A stretch of DNA of 64,000 bases from Fibrobacter succinogenes (GTDB lineage: Bacteria > Fibrobacterota > Fibrobacteria > Fibrobacterales > Fibrobacteraceae): positions 56,081-120,080 of the forward strand of contig CADAWC010000004.1 in NCBI GenBank assembly GCA_902791475.1. Direction: 5' to 3'. This document shows positions 53,766 to 61,805 of the stretch, one piece after another. The notes under the pieces are model-generated. The model was not told the origin of the DNA. It was given only the letters and a program-made list of their open reading frames with translations, and did not search any database. How positions within the stretch are numbered: position 1 is the stretch's first letter; every line of letters begins with the position of its first letter. The position numbers were made by a program, and so were the translations under genes.

Positions 53766-54530
53766 ATGAAAAAATCAATTCTTTTGGGTATGCTGTCAGC
53801 GGCGGCTTTGTCGTTGTGCGGTTGTTTGAATCCGCATTTGAGTTCGATGGGTGCATCGCAGATGATTGTTGCACACCAGCCTCGTTTGGCCGTTAATGGG
53901 GATTCTTCTTCGATGACGCTTTCTGTTGATGCGTATGGCGGTGCCAAAATGCAGGGCCGGAATGTTAAGGACGGTTTCTCTGCAGGTGGAACGGCGGCGT
54001 TGAATTACAGGCCTCTTGGGGCAATGACACCGTTGTACGTAGAAGCTGCTTTTGGTGGCAAGGGCGGTAAGGCATCATTTGATTGCTCGGAAGCGGGCAA
54101 GTGCAATGATGGCTATATGGCTTGGCTTGCGTCTCCAGAAGGGAAGAAAAAGTATTCGTTCTGGGGCTTTCAAGAACGTATCGCAGTTGGTGCAGACTTT
54201 GACGTAGGGCCTGTGATTTTGGGCGTTGGCGCCGGTGTTCAGCTTTTTGAAGGTGGTGGCAATTTCGATGATATTCGCGACTATCTTGGGAAGAGCCTTG
54301 CGGAAAATGACGACGAAGGGTTTGGCGTAAAGCTTTATTCTACGGCTCGCATTGGTGCTAGGCTTGGACAGTATGGCGTGGTAGCTTTTGATACAGATAT
54401 CATGTGGCTCAAAACAATGAACGTTGGATTCGTGCTGAATTACTTCCATCCGTCTGGATTCCATGGAGGTATTTTTGCTGCGGAAAAGGTTGGCTATGGT
54501 GTGAATGTCGGCAAGACGTTTAGCTTCTGA
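53766..54530 (+). CDS. Lipoprotein with outer-membrane barrel-like sequence
   Basis: A 254-aa protein with a lipoprotein-type signal MKKSILLGMLSAAALSLCGC; either Cys could be the acylated one. The remainder consists of alternating amphipathic strands with many Gly (AAFGGKGGKASFD; ERIAVGADFDVGPVILGVGA; GVKLYSTARIGARLGQYG) and ends with a terminal aromatic (VGKTFSF), which resembles a small beta-barrel or beta-propeller-like outer-membrane protein. No specific family is recognised. GGAG lies 7 nt upstream of the ATG, and the promoter just described shows that the frame upstream to 53703 is not used. It may be separately expressed from the hydrolase genes before it. Confidence 0.75.
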   Translation: MKKSILLGMLSAAALSLCGCLNPHLSSMGASQMIVAHQPRLAVNGDSSSMTLSVDAYGGAKMQGRNVKDGFSAGGTAALNYRPLGAMTPLYVEAAFGGKGGKASFDCSEAGKCNDGYMAWLASPEGKKKYSFWGFQERIAVGADFDVGPVILGVGAGVQLFEGGGNFDDIRDYLGKSLAENDDEGFGVKLYSTARIGARLGQYGVVAFDTDIMWLKTMNVGFVLNYFHPSGFHGGIFAAEKVGYGVNVGKTFSF

Positions 54531-54600
54531 TATTTCGTTTCTGACAGGTTGTGAAGCGAAATGCTTTTCGGCTGGCTTTGCAACTTTGTTTGATTAGCAT

Positions 54601-54642
54601 ACAAAAAAAGGCTTCGAGCGGATGCTCGAAGTCTTTTTTGTA
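54601..54642. terminator. Bidirectional terminator
   Basis: CTTCGAGC-GGAT-GCTCGAAG flanked by ACAAAAAAAGG and CTTTTTTGT, between the convergent lipoprotein and carboxyltransferase genes. Confidence 0.85.
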
Positions 54643-54680
54643 AAGTCTTGAACGAAGCCCAGAGGACTTCGCGAAAGCTC

Positions 54681-56258
54681 TTACTTGCTGAGGGTCTGAA
54701 CCTGAACGTCCCAGCTCTGGTTGCCGAGGGCGATACGGTAGGTGCTTGCTGTACCGGCCTTCATGTTCTTGGTGTCGACTGCAGGAGCGGCGTTCGGGTC
54801 CTTCTTGGGAACGCCAATGTGGCGGTTGCCCTTGAGGAATTCGATACCCTTGTTGCCAGCCTTCGTCTGAAGGCAGCCCGTGATGAAGATGGTTTCGTCG
54901 GTGACCGGGAGACCATTTTCTTCGAGGAGCTTCTTAGCAGCCGGAATGCCCGGCGGAAGAATTTCTTCTGCGCACTGGACGCCCGGATAGGCTTCCTTGA
55001 ACGGCTTCATGTTGAACTGGTCGGCTGCGATCTTCACGAGTTCCGGATCCGGTTCGCACGGAGTCTTACCCTGGTAACCGAGGAGCATCTTGCCGTAGCC
55101 TTCGGTCATCTTGAACCACGTACCGCGACCGGCAGCCTGGTTCAAGGTGTTCATGTAAGCCTGCTGGAAGTAGAACTGAGAAACCGGCGTCACAGAGGAA
55201 GCGAAGCCACCGCGGCGTACGCATTCACTCATGTTCTCGATAACCTTCGGGAAGAGGTGGAAGGTCTTGGTTTCGCGCATCATGAGCGTGTTAGCCGTGA
55301 GAGCGCCACCCGGCATCGGGCTGAAGATAACGTCGGTCGTGATCTGACGTGCTTCAGGCGGGAAGTTGTAGTCCTTGAGGCATTCAACAGCGACGTTGTT
55401 AGCTTCCATGAGTTCCGGAATGTGATCGTCGACGATGCTGTCTTCACCGAGGGCGAGCTTGTAATCCGTACCCTTGAGGGCGTGGAACATGGAGAAGAGG
55501 TCCGGCTGAGCCGTACCGCCAGAAAGCGGCTTGCGGCCGAGGTCGACGCCATCAGCGCCACCTTCGATAGCAGCCTTGTACTGGGCCACACCGGTACCGC
55601 AGGTGTCATGGCTGTGGATGCGGAGTTCGACCTTATCGCCGAGGAGCTTGCGGGCGCGCTTGAAGGTTTCATAAACCTTGGTCGGGTTCGTGGTGCCGGA
55701 AGCGTCCTTGAAGCAGACGGAAGCGAACGGAACACCGGCGTCCAAGATGTTGCGGAGGATGCGTTCGTAGAATTCCGGGTTGTGGGCGGCATTGAGGTCG
55801 CATCCCGGAGGAAGTTCCATCATGGTGACGACGACTTCGTGTTCAAGTCCTGCGTCCGTGATGCACTTACCGGAGTAAATGAGGTTGTTCACGTCGTTGA
55901 GGGCGTCAAAGTTACGAATACGGGTCATGCCGTGCTTCTTGAACATGTCGGCATGGAGCTTGATCATATCGCGCGGCTGCGGAGCGAGAGCGACCACGTT
56001 GATACCGCGAGCGAGAGTCTGGAGGCGGATCTTCGGACCGACAACGCGACGGAATTCATCCATCATGTCGAATGCGTCTTCACCGCAGTTCTGATAGAGA
56101 GCCTGGAAACGGGCGCCGCCACCTGCTTCGAAGTGGGTGATGCCAGCCTTGACGGCTGCTTCAACAGCAGGCATGAAGTCCTTCATGAACACGCGAGCGC
56201 CGAAGATGGACTGGAAGCCATCACGGAACGAGGTGTCTTGGAACAGAATCTTTTTCAT
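54681..56258 (-). CDS. Pyruvate/oxaloacetate carboxyltransferase subunit without biotin domain
   Basis: A 525-aa protein of the OadA/PycB/transcarboxylase-5S family. The TIM-barrel carboxyltransferase domain opens with LFQDTSFRDGFQSIFGARVF and has the active-site lysine segment CFKDASGTTNP and metal-binding HSHDTCGTGVAQYKA with GADGVDLGRKPLSGGTAQPD. A conserved C-terminal helical domain follows (GGALTANTLMMRE; MLLGYQGKTPCEPDPELVKI). The protein ends shortly after, with no AMKM biotin-attachment motif, so a separate biotin carrier is needed. It would move CO2 between oxaloacetate and biotin, consistent with a succinate-forming metabolism. Codon bias is extreme, implying high expression. No partner subunit is adjacent. 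Confidence 0.88.
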   Translation of the reverse strand: MKKILFQDTSFRDGFQSIFGARVFMKDFMPAVEAAVKAGITHFEAGGGARFQALYQNCGEDAFDMMDEFRRVVGPKIRLQTLARGINVVALAPQPRDMIKLHADMFKKHGMTRIRNFDALNDVNNLIYSGKCITDAGLEHEVVVTMMELPPGCDLNAAHNPEFYERILRNILDAGVPFASVCFKDASGTTNPTKVYETFKRARKLLGDKVELRIHSHDTCGTGVAQYKAAIEGGADGVDLGRKPLSGGTAQPDLFSMFHALKGTDYKLALGEDSIVDDHIPELMEANNVAVECLKDYNFPPEARQITTDVIFSPMPGGALTANTLMMRETKTFHLFPKVIENMSECVRRGGFASSVTPVSQFYFQQAYMNTLNQAAGRGTWFKMTEGYGKMLLGYQGKTPCEPDPELVKIAADQFNMKPFKEAYPGVQCAEEILPPGIPAAKKLLEENGLPVTDETIFITGCLQTKAGNKGIEFLKGNRHIGVPKKDPNAAPAVDTKNMKAGTASTYRIALGNQSWDVQVQTLSK

Positions 56259-56656
56259 AATGTTTTCCTGTGGGATTTAATCCCTTGTTTTTACTGTACA
56301 ATAAAATACGGGGTCAAAGATAGAAAAGACGAGAGACGAGAAACGAGAGACGAGGGTAAATGAGGGATAATTTAGAGCCTAATTTTGGATTTTCCCGAAA
56401 AGATCTTCGCACATGGTGCTGAGCAACCAGTAAAGAGTGAAATTGAAGCGATGTGTAAAAGTATGGATACGATATTTTTCATGGGAAACCTTTGCTTGGA
56501 TGGTTAATATAATAAAATTTTGTTCTAAAATCCCTCTTTTGGGCTAAAAAAGCCTGAACGGCTGTTCGGTTTTATAAAACCGTAGATTGAAATTTGTATT
56601 TTTTGTCTAATCATATATTGTACACATAGAATTGTGTTGGAATACGGAGTATTGTA
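56259..56656. other. Divergent intergenic region
   Basis: A 398-bp gap without a supportable gene. It holds a GACGAGA tandem tract (56328-56354), a stretch of A/T-rich sequence, a weak hairpin at about 56546-56575 (AAAAAAGCCTGAACGGCTGT followed by TCGGTTTT), and the promoter zone of the FISUMP-OmpA gene with a TATATTG box at 56618-56624. Promoters of both flanking genes must lie here. Confidence 0.5.
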
Positions 56657-58618
56657 ATGAATAAAAAGTACGCTCTAGCTGTAGCTACCGCTTTCCTTGC
56701 TGCTGGATCGGCATTTGCCGCTCAGTCTGGTGACAGAACTGTGATTACTTGTAGCTTTGACGACATGTTCGGTAATTCGTGCTATTGGCGCTGCCCGGAT
56801 ATGGAGGATACGTATAGAACGGAAAAGAGGGACGATCGTTGTGCCAATGTGCTTTACAGATGCGTCAATTATCCGCGTTCTTTTATGCGTTCGTCTGTCG
56901 GCAGTAGTGAAATCTGGATTACGCCGGACAAGTACAATTACTATTTCGGCAAGCTTCCGCAGGAATTTGATTGCAGTATTTCTGAAGAGGAACGTGCGGC
57001 ACAGATGTTGCGCCCGACTCAGCCTGTTCAGCAGAATACGTATGCTTCGAACAAGTACCAGAATACTTCGACGTATGACGAATCGAGAAATTTGTTAATC
57101 GACAACCGTGATGGCGAACGCTATACGACGGTGAAGATTGGTGGTCGTGTTTGGATGGCGGAAAACTTGAAGTTCCGTTTGCCGGACAGCTACTGCTATG
57201 AAAATAATACCCAGAATTGCGAAACCTATGGTAGACTTTACACGTGGAATGCTGCAAGGAAGGCTTGCCCCGATGGATGGAGCTTGCCGATGGGCGATGA
57301 CCTCAACTACCAGGACTTTAATCTGAATGGTTTTAGGGTTTTGGATGGTGGCTACTATGTCGATGGCGAACGTTACATTGACATTGGCAACCGTGCCTTC
57401 TTCTGGCTTGGCGATGACAAGGGCAGTGACCGTGCCGATGCAATGAGCTTTAGAGGCCAGAATCTCGAAACGTTCTCGTTCCAGGGCCGTAAGGCAAATG
57501 GTTACTCTGTGCGTTGCATCCAGAACTGGGAAGCGGCATGCAAGGACCGTCTGGGTGGCGTGATGGACAATTCTGGAAAGACTTACAGAACGCTCAAGGT
57601 GGGTGACCAGACTTGGATGGCTGAAGATGTGATTCTAGACCGCCTGGATGAAATGGAAGCTAGAAACCTTAACCGTGGATGCCCGCGTGGCTGGCACGTG
57701 CCGGAACAGGCTGAATACGAACAGCTCTTCTCGAAGGCTTCTGAATTTGAAATCCATGCCAATGACAAGCGTGTAAGAAGCAGTCGTGATGCTAGAGAGA
57801 ATCCGTGCAGCTTGAATTTTGACTTCAAGCGTGGTTACTGGACTTCTTCGAAGAACGGCAATGAGGTGACTTACGTGGACTGGAAGTACAATGCCATCCG
57901 CGAAAAGGGTACTCCGTACTTCAAACATGGGGATGCTTATACGAACAAGCTCCGCTGCGTGAAGGACGGTTCGTCTTATAGCGCTCCGAAGCCGCAGGTG
58001 ACGACTTCTCAGGCAGGGGCAAAGCCTGCTGCTCAGGCTAATCCGGCGAAGAATGAAGCCAATAAGACTGTCCTCGAAAAGTTCATTTTGCAGGGCGTGA
58101 CGTTTGGCGTTGGGCAGTCCAGATTTACGCGTGAATCTACGGATGGCTTGAACAGACTCGCTAGCCACTTAGGTAACTATCACGGAAAGACGATTGAAAT
58201 TGTCTCCCATACGGACAACCTGGACCGCCCGGAAAGAAGTCGTGTGCTTGCTCTTAAGCGTGCCGAAGAAGTGAAGAGCTATTTGGTGACGGCCGGTCTT
58301 TCGAAACAGGACATCATTGCAACGGGCAAGGGTGGCGATGAACCTCTCGTTCCGAATACGACTCCGGATAACCGCATGAAGAACAACCGCATTGAAATCT
58401 TTGTGTACTCCTATGATGCTCCGGCTCAGGCTGCTCAGCCGCAACAGAAGAAGGCTCAGCCGACTCCTGAAGCTGCTCCGAAGAAGTGCAAGGAACGTGA
58501 CATGGCAAACAATAAGCTTGGCGAATGCTATTCTTACCAGGAAGGTTCTAAGGATCACAGAAGGTGCATGGCAGCGTACAAGAACCTGCTGAACCTCGCC
58601 AATTCTAAGTGCAAATAA
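56657..58618 (+). CDS. Double FISUMP-domain protein fused to an OmpA-like domain
   Basis: A 653-aa exported protein. Signal peptide to about residue 21. A Cys-rich head (about 30-110) is followed by two Fibrobacter succinogenes major paralogous domains: the first at about 150-295 (YTTVKIGGRVWMAENLKFR; YGRLYTWNAARKACPDGWSL) and the second at about 300-440 (YRTLKVGDQTWMAEDVI; RGCPRGWHVPEQAEYEQLFS). An Ala/Pro-rich linker leads to an OmpA peptidoglycan-binding domain (about 475-595: VSHTDNLDRPERSRVLALKR; NRMKNNRIEIF), and a short Cys-containing tail. FISUMP domains are a Fibrobacter hallmark of unknown function. The OmpA part would hold the protein on murein, placing the FISUMP domains in the periplasm or at the surface. 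Confidence 0.9.
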   Translation: MNKKYALAVATAFLAAGSAFAAQSGDRTVITCSFDDMFGNSCYWRCPDMEDTYRTEKRDDRCANVLYRCVNYPRSFMRSSVGSSEIWITPDKYNYYFGKLPQEFDCSISEEERAAQMLRPTQPVQQNTYASNKYQNTSTYDESRNLLIDNRDGERYTTVKIGGRVWMAENLKFRLPDSYCYENNTQNCETYGRLYTWNAARKACPDGWSLPMGDDLNYQDFNLNGFRVLDGGYYVDGERYIDIGNRAFFWLGDDKGSDRADAMSFRGQNLETFSFQGRKANGYSVRCIQNWEAACKDRLGGVMDNSGKTYRTLKVGDQTWMAEDVILDRLDEMEARNLNRGCPRGWHVPEQAEYEQLFSKASEFEIHANDKRVRSSRDARENPCSLNFDFKRGYWTSSKNGNEVTYVDWKYNAIREKGTPYFKHGDAYTNKLRCVKDGSSYSAPKPQVTTSQAGAKPAAQANPAKNEANKTVLEKFILQGVTFGVGQSRFTRESTDGLNRLASHLGNYHGKTIEIVSHTDNLDRPERSRVLALKRAEEVKSYLVTAGLSKQDIIATGKGGDEPLVPNTTPDNRMKNNRIEIFVYSYDAPAQAAQPQQKKAQPTPEAAPKKCKERDMANNKLGECYSYQEGSKDHRRCMAAYKNLLNLANSKCK

Positions 58619-58700
58619 AAGAACCGCTAAATGCGAGAAATAATGGTTCCCGTCGCTACGCTCCAGGATGACTGTTCAAGGATGATGGGATCAACAAATT

Positions 58701-58731
58701 AAGAAGCGCAGCTCATTGAGCTGCGTTTCTT
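58701..58731. terminator. Terminator between FISUMP-OmpA and YbbN-like genes
   Basis: AGAAGCGCAGCTC-ATT-GAGCTGCGTTTCT, a long stem with one mismatch, between convergent genes. Confidence 0.75.
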
Positions 58732-58737
58732 GTCTCT

Positions 58738-58783
58738 AGTCTTTCGTCTGTAGCGAGCAACGTGAGCGTTCTTTCGTCTAATT
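58738..58783. repeat. Inverted copy of the GCTCGCTACAGACGA repeat
   Basis: TCTAGTCTTTCGTCTGTAGC followed by GAGCAACGTGAGCGTTCTTT is the reverse complement of the element at 39457-39495. It abuts the stop codon of the YbbN-like gene. Confidence 0.6.
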
Positions 58784-59608
58784 TTAGATGAACATCATCG
58801 TGTTGAGCTTGGCGCGGTACTTCCAGGTGAGCTCGTGCTTGGGGCCGAGAACGCCGAAGAGCGTGAGCATTGCCTTCTTGGCAGCGCCGTCGTTCCATTC
58901 AGGTGCTTCGACGTACAAGTTCAAGAAAGCCTGGAGAGCGCTTTCGAAATCTTCTTCGCAGGCGAGCTTGCAAGCTTCGTGATAGACGATGGCTTCTTTG
59001 CCTTGAACGTCTTTCTTGGCGACTTCGGCGTGGAAGTCGAGGAGTTCCAAGAGCGATTTGGCTTCGCGGTACTGGTCGTCGCTTTCGACAAACTTGGAGA
59101 GGATCTCTTTTGCCTTTGCTGTATCGCCGAGACCAAGACTTGCCTTTGCCCACAGGAGCTGGAGCTTCTTGTCGTTTGGGTTCTTGGCGAGAGCTTCGTC
59201 AAGCATCGGGAGCGCTTGGTCGAAGTTCTTTTGCGCAATGGCGTCTTCGAGTGCTGTCTGGAAACGGGCTTCTTCGGAAACGTAGAACTTTTCGAGACGC
59301 TTCTTGAGGTCGGCTTCGGGGAGCACTCCCTGGATGACATCTGCAATCTGGCCTTTGTCGACCACGTGAATCTCGGGGACGGACTGCACGCGGAACATCT
59401 GGATAAGGCGCATGTTTTCGCGGTCGTCGCAGCTTACGACGCCGAGCGTAAAGTCCATGCTTGTGGAAAGCTGGCCTGCCAACTGGGAGTACGGGGCGCA
59501 ATCCGGATATTCTGCGGAAGAGAAAAGAATCGCGACAGCGCGCGTTTCAGAGGCCTTGATGACCTCTTCTTCAAAATTTTCTGCTGTAATTTGAACTACT
59601 TTAGCCAT
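58784..59608 (-). CDS. YbbN/CnoX-like thioredoxin-TPR protein
   Basis: A 274-aa cytoplasmic protein. The N-terminal thioredoxin fold (about 1-105) has a single cysteine at the active-site position (SAEYPDCAPYSQL) and the cis-proline segment QSVPEIHVVD. The remaining part holds TPR-like helices (ALEDAIAQKNFDQALPMLDE; LLWAKASLGLGDTAKAKEIL), the architecture of E. coli YbbN (CnoX). Such proteins bind unfolded or oxidised clients and hand them to chaperones. With no CxxC, disulfide reductase activity is not expected. It is a single leftward gene; its 3' end touches an intergenic repeat. Confidence 0.85.
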   Translation of the reverse strand: MAKVVQITAENFEEEVIKASETRAVAILFSSAEYPDCAPYSQLAGQLSTSMDFTLGVVSCDDRENMRLIQMFRVQSVPEIHVVDKGQIADVIQGVLPEADLKKRLEKFYVSEEARFQTALEDAIAQKNFDQALPMLDEALAKNPNDKKLQLLWAKASLGLGDTAKAKEILSKFVESDDQYREAKSLLELLDFHAEVAKKDVQGKEAIVYHEACKLACEEDFESALQAFLNLYVEAPEWNDGAAKKAMLTLFGVLGPKHELTWKYRAKLNTMMFI

Positions 59609-59619
59609 GCATTAAATTT

Positions 59620-59790
59620 AGTTAATAGTTACTAGATACTAGTTACTAGTGATATGTAAAAACAGGGCGTTGCGGGATGTGCCCGCTTGAAGGGGTGGTG
59701 AGCAACAAAGTGCGAGCCAGGGGAAAGCTTTCCCCTAAACACTATTTTCTCTCGTCTTTCGTCTTTCGTCTTTCGTCTATTATCTATATT
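59620..59790. repeat. Intergenic repeat mosaic
   Basis: AGTTAATAGTTACTAGATAC-type tract (59616-59655), a GGGGAAAGCTTTCCCC palindrome (59720-59735), and an inverted GACGAAA tandem tract (CTCGTCTTTCGTCTTTCGTC, 59751-59770). No gene is seen. The promoter of the following operon probably includes TATCTATATT at 59781-59790. Confidence 0.55.
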
Positions 59791-59797
59791 AATCTAC

Positions 59798-60301
59798 ATG
59801 AGTAAATGTTCTTTTTGCGGTTCAGAAGTCGAGTCCCTCAGAATTGTCAATCTTGATCTGAGGATTTGCCCGAGGTGTTATTCCATCTATTTCCCGTGCA
59901 ACCAGACGTTCGCCTTTTACGGTGGACTCTCGGACAAGACGCGTGAATTATGGCTTAACGACTTGAATAAGAAAAACGTGCAGGACCCGCCCTGCGAAAA
60001 TCCGGTATGCATCGATCATGGAGAGCCGCTTGTGAAAGGCAAGCTCCCGCATTACGGTTTTGATGGCTATGTGACAACCTGTTGCGAAACGTTCCATATG
60101 ATGCCTTCGACGGTGAAACAGCTTTTGCAGTGGTCCTTGGATATCAAGGCGGCTCCGCAGGCAAAAGAAGGCAAGCACCACTTCTTCTTTATCCATTGGA
60201 TTGATTCGCTTGTGAACAAGCTCTTTGGTGAAAAACCTGTGGAAGAAGATCCGCTAGATTACATCCAGTACAATAGAACTTTAAGGAAATTTTTTGAGTA
60301 A
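59798..60301 (+). CDS. Zinc-ribbon-like hypothetical protein
   Basis: A 167-aa protein with an N-terminal zinc-ribbon-like pair of motifs, CSFCGSE (residues 4-10) and CPRCYS (about 28-33), typical of small metal-binding domains. More cysteines follow (CENPVC; TCCETFHMM), so a second metal site is possible. The C-terminal half is helical and charged. No signal peptide is seen. The family is not recognised. It is the first gene of a tight rightward operon: its stop codon directly precedes the next ATG. Confidence 0.7.
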   Translation: MSKCSFCGSEVESLRIVNLDLRICPRCYSIYFPCNQTFAFYGGLSDKTRELWLNDLNKKNVQDPPCENPVCIDHGEPLVKGKLPHYGFDGYVTTCCETFHMMPSTVKQLLQWSLDIKAAPQAKEGKHHFFFIHWIDSLVNKLFGEKPVEEDPLDYIQYNRTLRKFFE

Positions 60302-61033
60302 ATGAAAAAATCCTATACGATTTTAGCAATCATTGCGATTATTGTTGTTGCCATCTATGTCATGCTTCCGAAAGAGCGATTTGCTGAAACGGTGTTTCCA
60401 CTAGGGGATGGTGCAAAAGTATCTGCATTTGACGATAATGCGGCCGGGGGAACGTCTGCTGTCCAGTTTAAAGCTTCGGATTCCTTGACCTCGTTCCAGT
60501 GTGCTCTTGGCACTGACGAAAAGAAACCGACTTGGTGCGGACTTGTGTTTGACTTTGACCCGGCGGGCGAAAAGAAATTCCACAACTGGAAAAATGTCGA
60601 TACGCTTTATATGGATCTCGATATTGCCGGAACGGATGAAATCCTTGTGAAAGTCTGGACGTATGACCCGGATGTGACGGATTTGCAGAAGTCCAATACG
60701 TTCAAGATGTTGCTGAAGGAAGTTCCTGTGAAAACGGGGCGCAACAAAATTGCTATTCCGTTTGAACATTTCTACATCCCGGACTTTTGGTATGACGATC
60801 TTGGTGTCAAGCGCTCGAAAAATCGTTTGCATCACGAAAGCGTTGCGCGTGTGGAAATTGCAGCAGGGTGGAAACAGCCTCGTGGAAAGAATTTTGTCGT
60901 GAATGTCCGAGAAATTTTTGCAAGTGGTATCAGCAATACGGCTTACGGAATTTTTTTGTTCATGATTCTTGGGCTTATGATCGTGGCGATTGGGCGTAGC
61001 CACCCTGTGAAGGAGTATGATGAAAAAAAGTAG
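60302..61033 (+). CDS. Membrane-anchored beta-sandwich protein, paralogue 1
   Basis: A 243-aa protein with an N-terminal membrane helix (about 5-22, YTILAIIAIIVVAIYVML), a soluble beta-rich domain of about 180 residues, and a second membrane helix near the C-terminus (TAYGIFLFMILGLMIVAIG), followed by a short charged tail. The central domain starts with FPLGDGAKVSAFDDNAAGG and has alternating strands (VDTLYMDLDIAGTDEILVKV; NKIAIPFEHFYIPDFWYDDL), resembling carbohydrate-binding or CIA30-like jelly rolls. No catalytic motif. The next gene encodes the same architecture. Function unknown. Confidence 0.72.
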   Translation: MKKSYTILAIIAIIVVAIYVMLPKERFAETVFPLGDGAKVSAFDDNAAGGTSAVQFKASDSLTSFQCALGTDEKKPTWCGLVFDFDPAGEKKFHNWKNVDTLYMDLDIAGTDEILVKVWTYDPDVTDLQKSNTFKMLLKEVPVKTGRNKIAIPFEHFYIPDFWYDDLGVKRSKNRLHHESVARVEIAAGWKQPRGKNFVVNVREIFASGISNTAYGIFLFMILGLMIVAIGRSHPVKEYDEKK

Positions 61034-61805
61034 GTGGATTGGAATCTCGTTTTTCCTAGTCCTGCTGATTGCTTGGGGCTTTTTCTATTCACGCTGTGGG
61101 GAAGTGGTGGTGGCGCTTTTCCCTGAGCGGACTTTTGAAATTTTCCCATTGAACGATAGCGCTGTCGGTGGATTTTCGACAAGCGAAGTTCAAGTGACGG
61201 ATACGCTCCTGACCTCTTCGGTGGTTATCCATTCGGGCAAGGCTTTTACGTACGCGGGTGTCGGCTTTAACTTGAAGTCTGTGGACAAACGACCTGCCGG
61301 CGTTTTTGATTTGGCAAAGTTCGATTCTATGGAAGTGCGTGTAGCTTCGAAACGCATGAATTCCATGAAACTCCGCATTTTGACGGATGACCCAGTTTAT
61401 ACGCGTAATGGCGATTATGCAACGCTTCGTGTTCTGGAAAAGGAAATTCCATCGGCTCCTTACTTGTTGATGGGGGGCTCGAAGGAACGCTTTGCGGTGA
61501 GCAAAATTTCGCTCAGCGAATTTCGAGTTCCGGAATGGTGGCTCTCGCAACAAGGTCTTGAAGAAGACGATGGCAAAACGTACTTGAACCGAGCCGCCTT
61601 CTTTGAAATTGTAAGTGGCGCCTCGACGCTTCGTGGCATTCCTGATGAAATGGAAATCCGCTATGCTCGCCTTTGGGGCCATAATGCCGAACAAAAGAAA
61701 ACGATGCATGTTGTTTTAGCATGCATCTTGTTTGGCTTTATCCTTTTTATAGTTTATGTTCTGAAAAGTAGGGGAAGAAAAGATGCAAAGAAATTGGACG
61801 CTTGA
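61020..61805 (+). CDS. Membrane-anchored beta-sandwich protein, paralogue 2
   Basis: About 261 aa, with the same plan as the upstream gene: N-terminal helix (WIGISFFLVLLIAWGFFYS), a domain that begins FEIFPLNDSAVGGFSTSEVQ (compare FPLGDGAKVSAFDDNAAGG in paralogue 1), strands with LAKFDSMEVRVASKRMNSMK and FAVSKISLSEFRVPEWWLSQ, and a C-terminal helix (VLACILFGFILFIVYVL) with a basic tail. The ATG at 61020 is preferred over 61017 because AAGGAG then has a 4-nt rather than 1-nt spacing; overlap with the previous gene is 14 bp. The pair probably arose by tandem duplication. Confidence 0.72.
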   Translation: MKKSRWIGISFFLVLLIAWGFFYSRCGEVVVALFPERTFEIFPLNDSAVGGFSTSEVQVTDTLLTSSVVIHSGKAFTYAGVGFNLKSVDKRPAGVFDLAKFDSMEVRVASKRMNSMKLRILTDDPVYTRNGDYATLRVLEKEIPSAPYLLMGGSKERFAVSKISLSEFRVPEWWLSQQGLEEDDGKTYLNRAAFFEIVSGASTLRGIPDEMEIRYARLWGHNAEQKKTMHVVLACILFGFILFIVYVLKSRGRKDAKKLDA

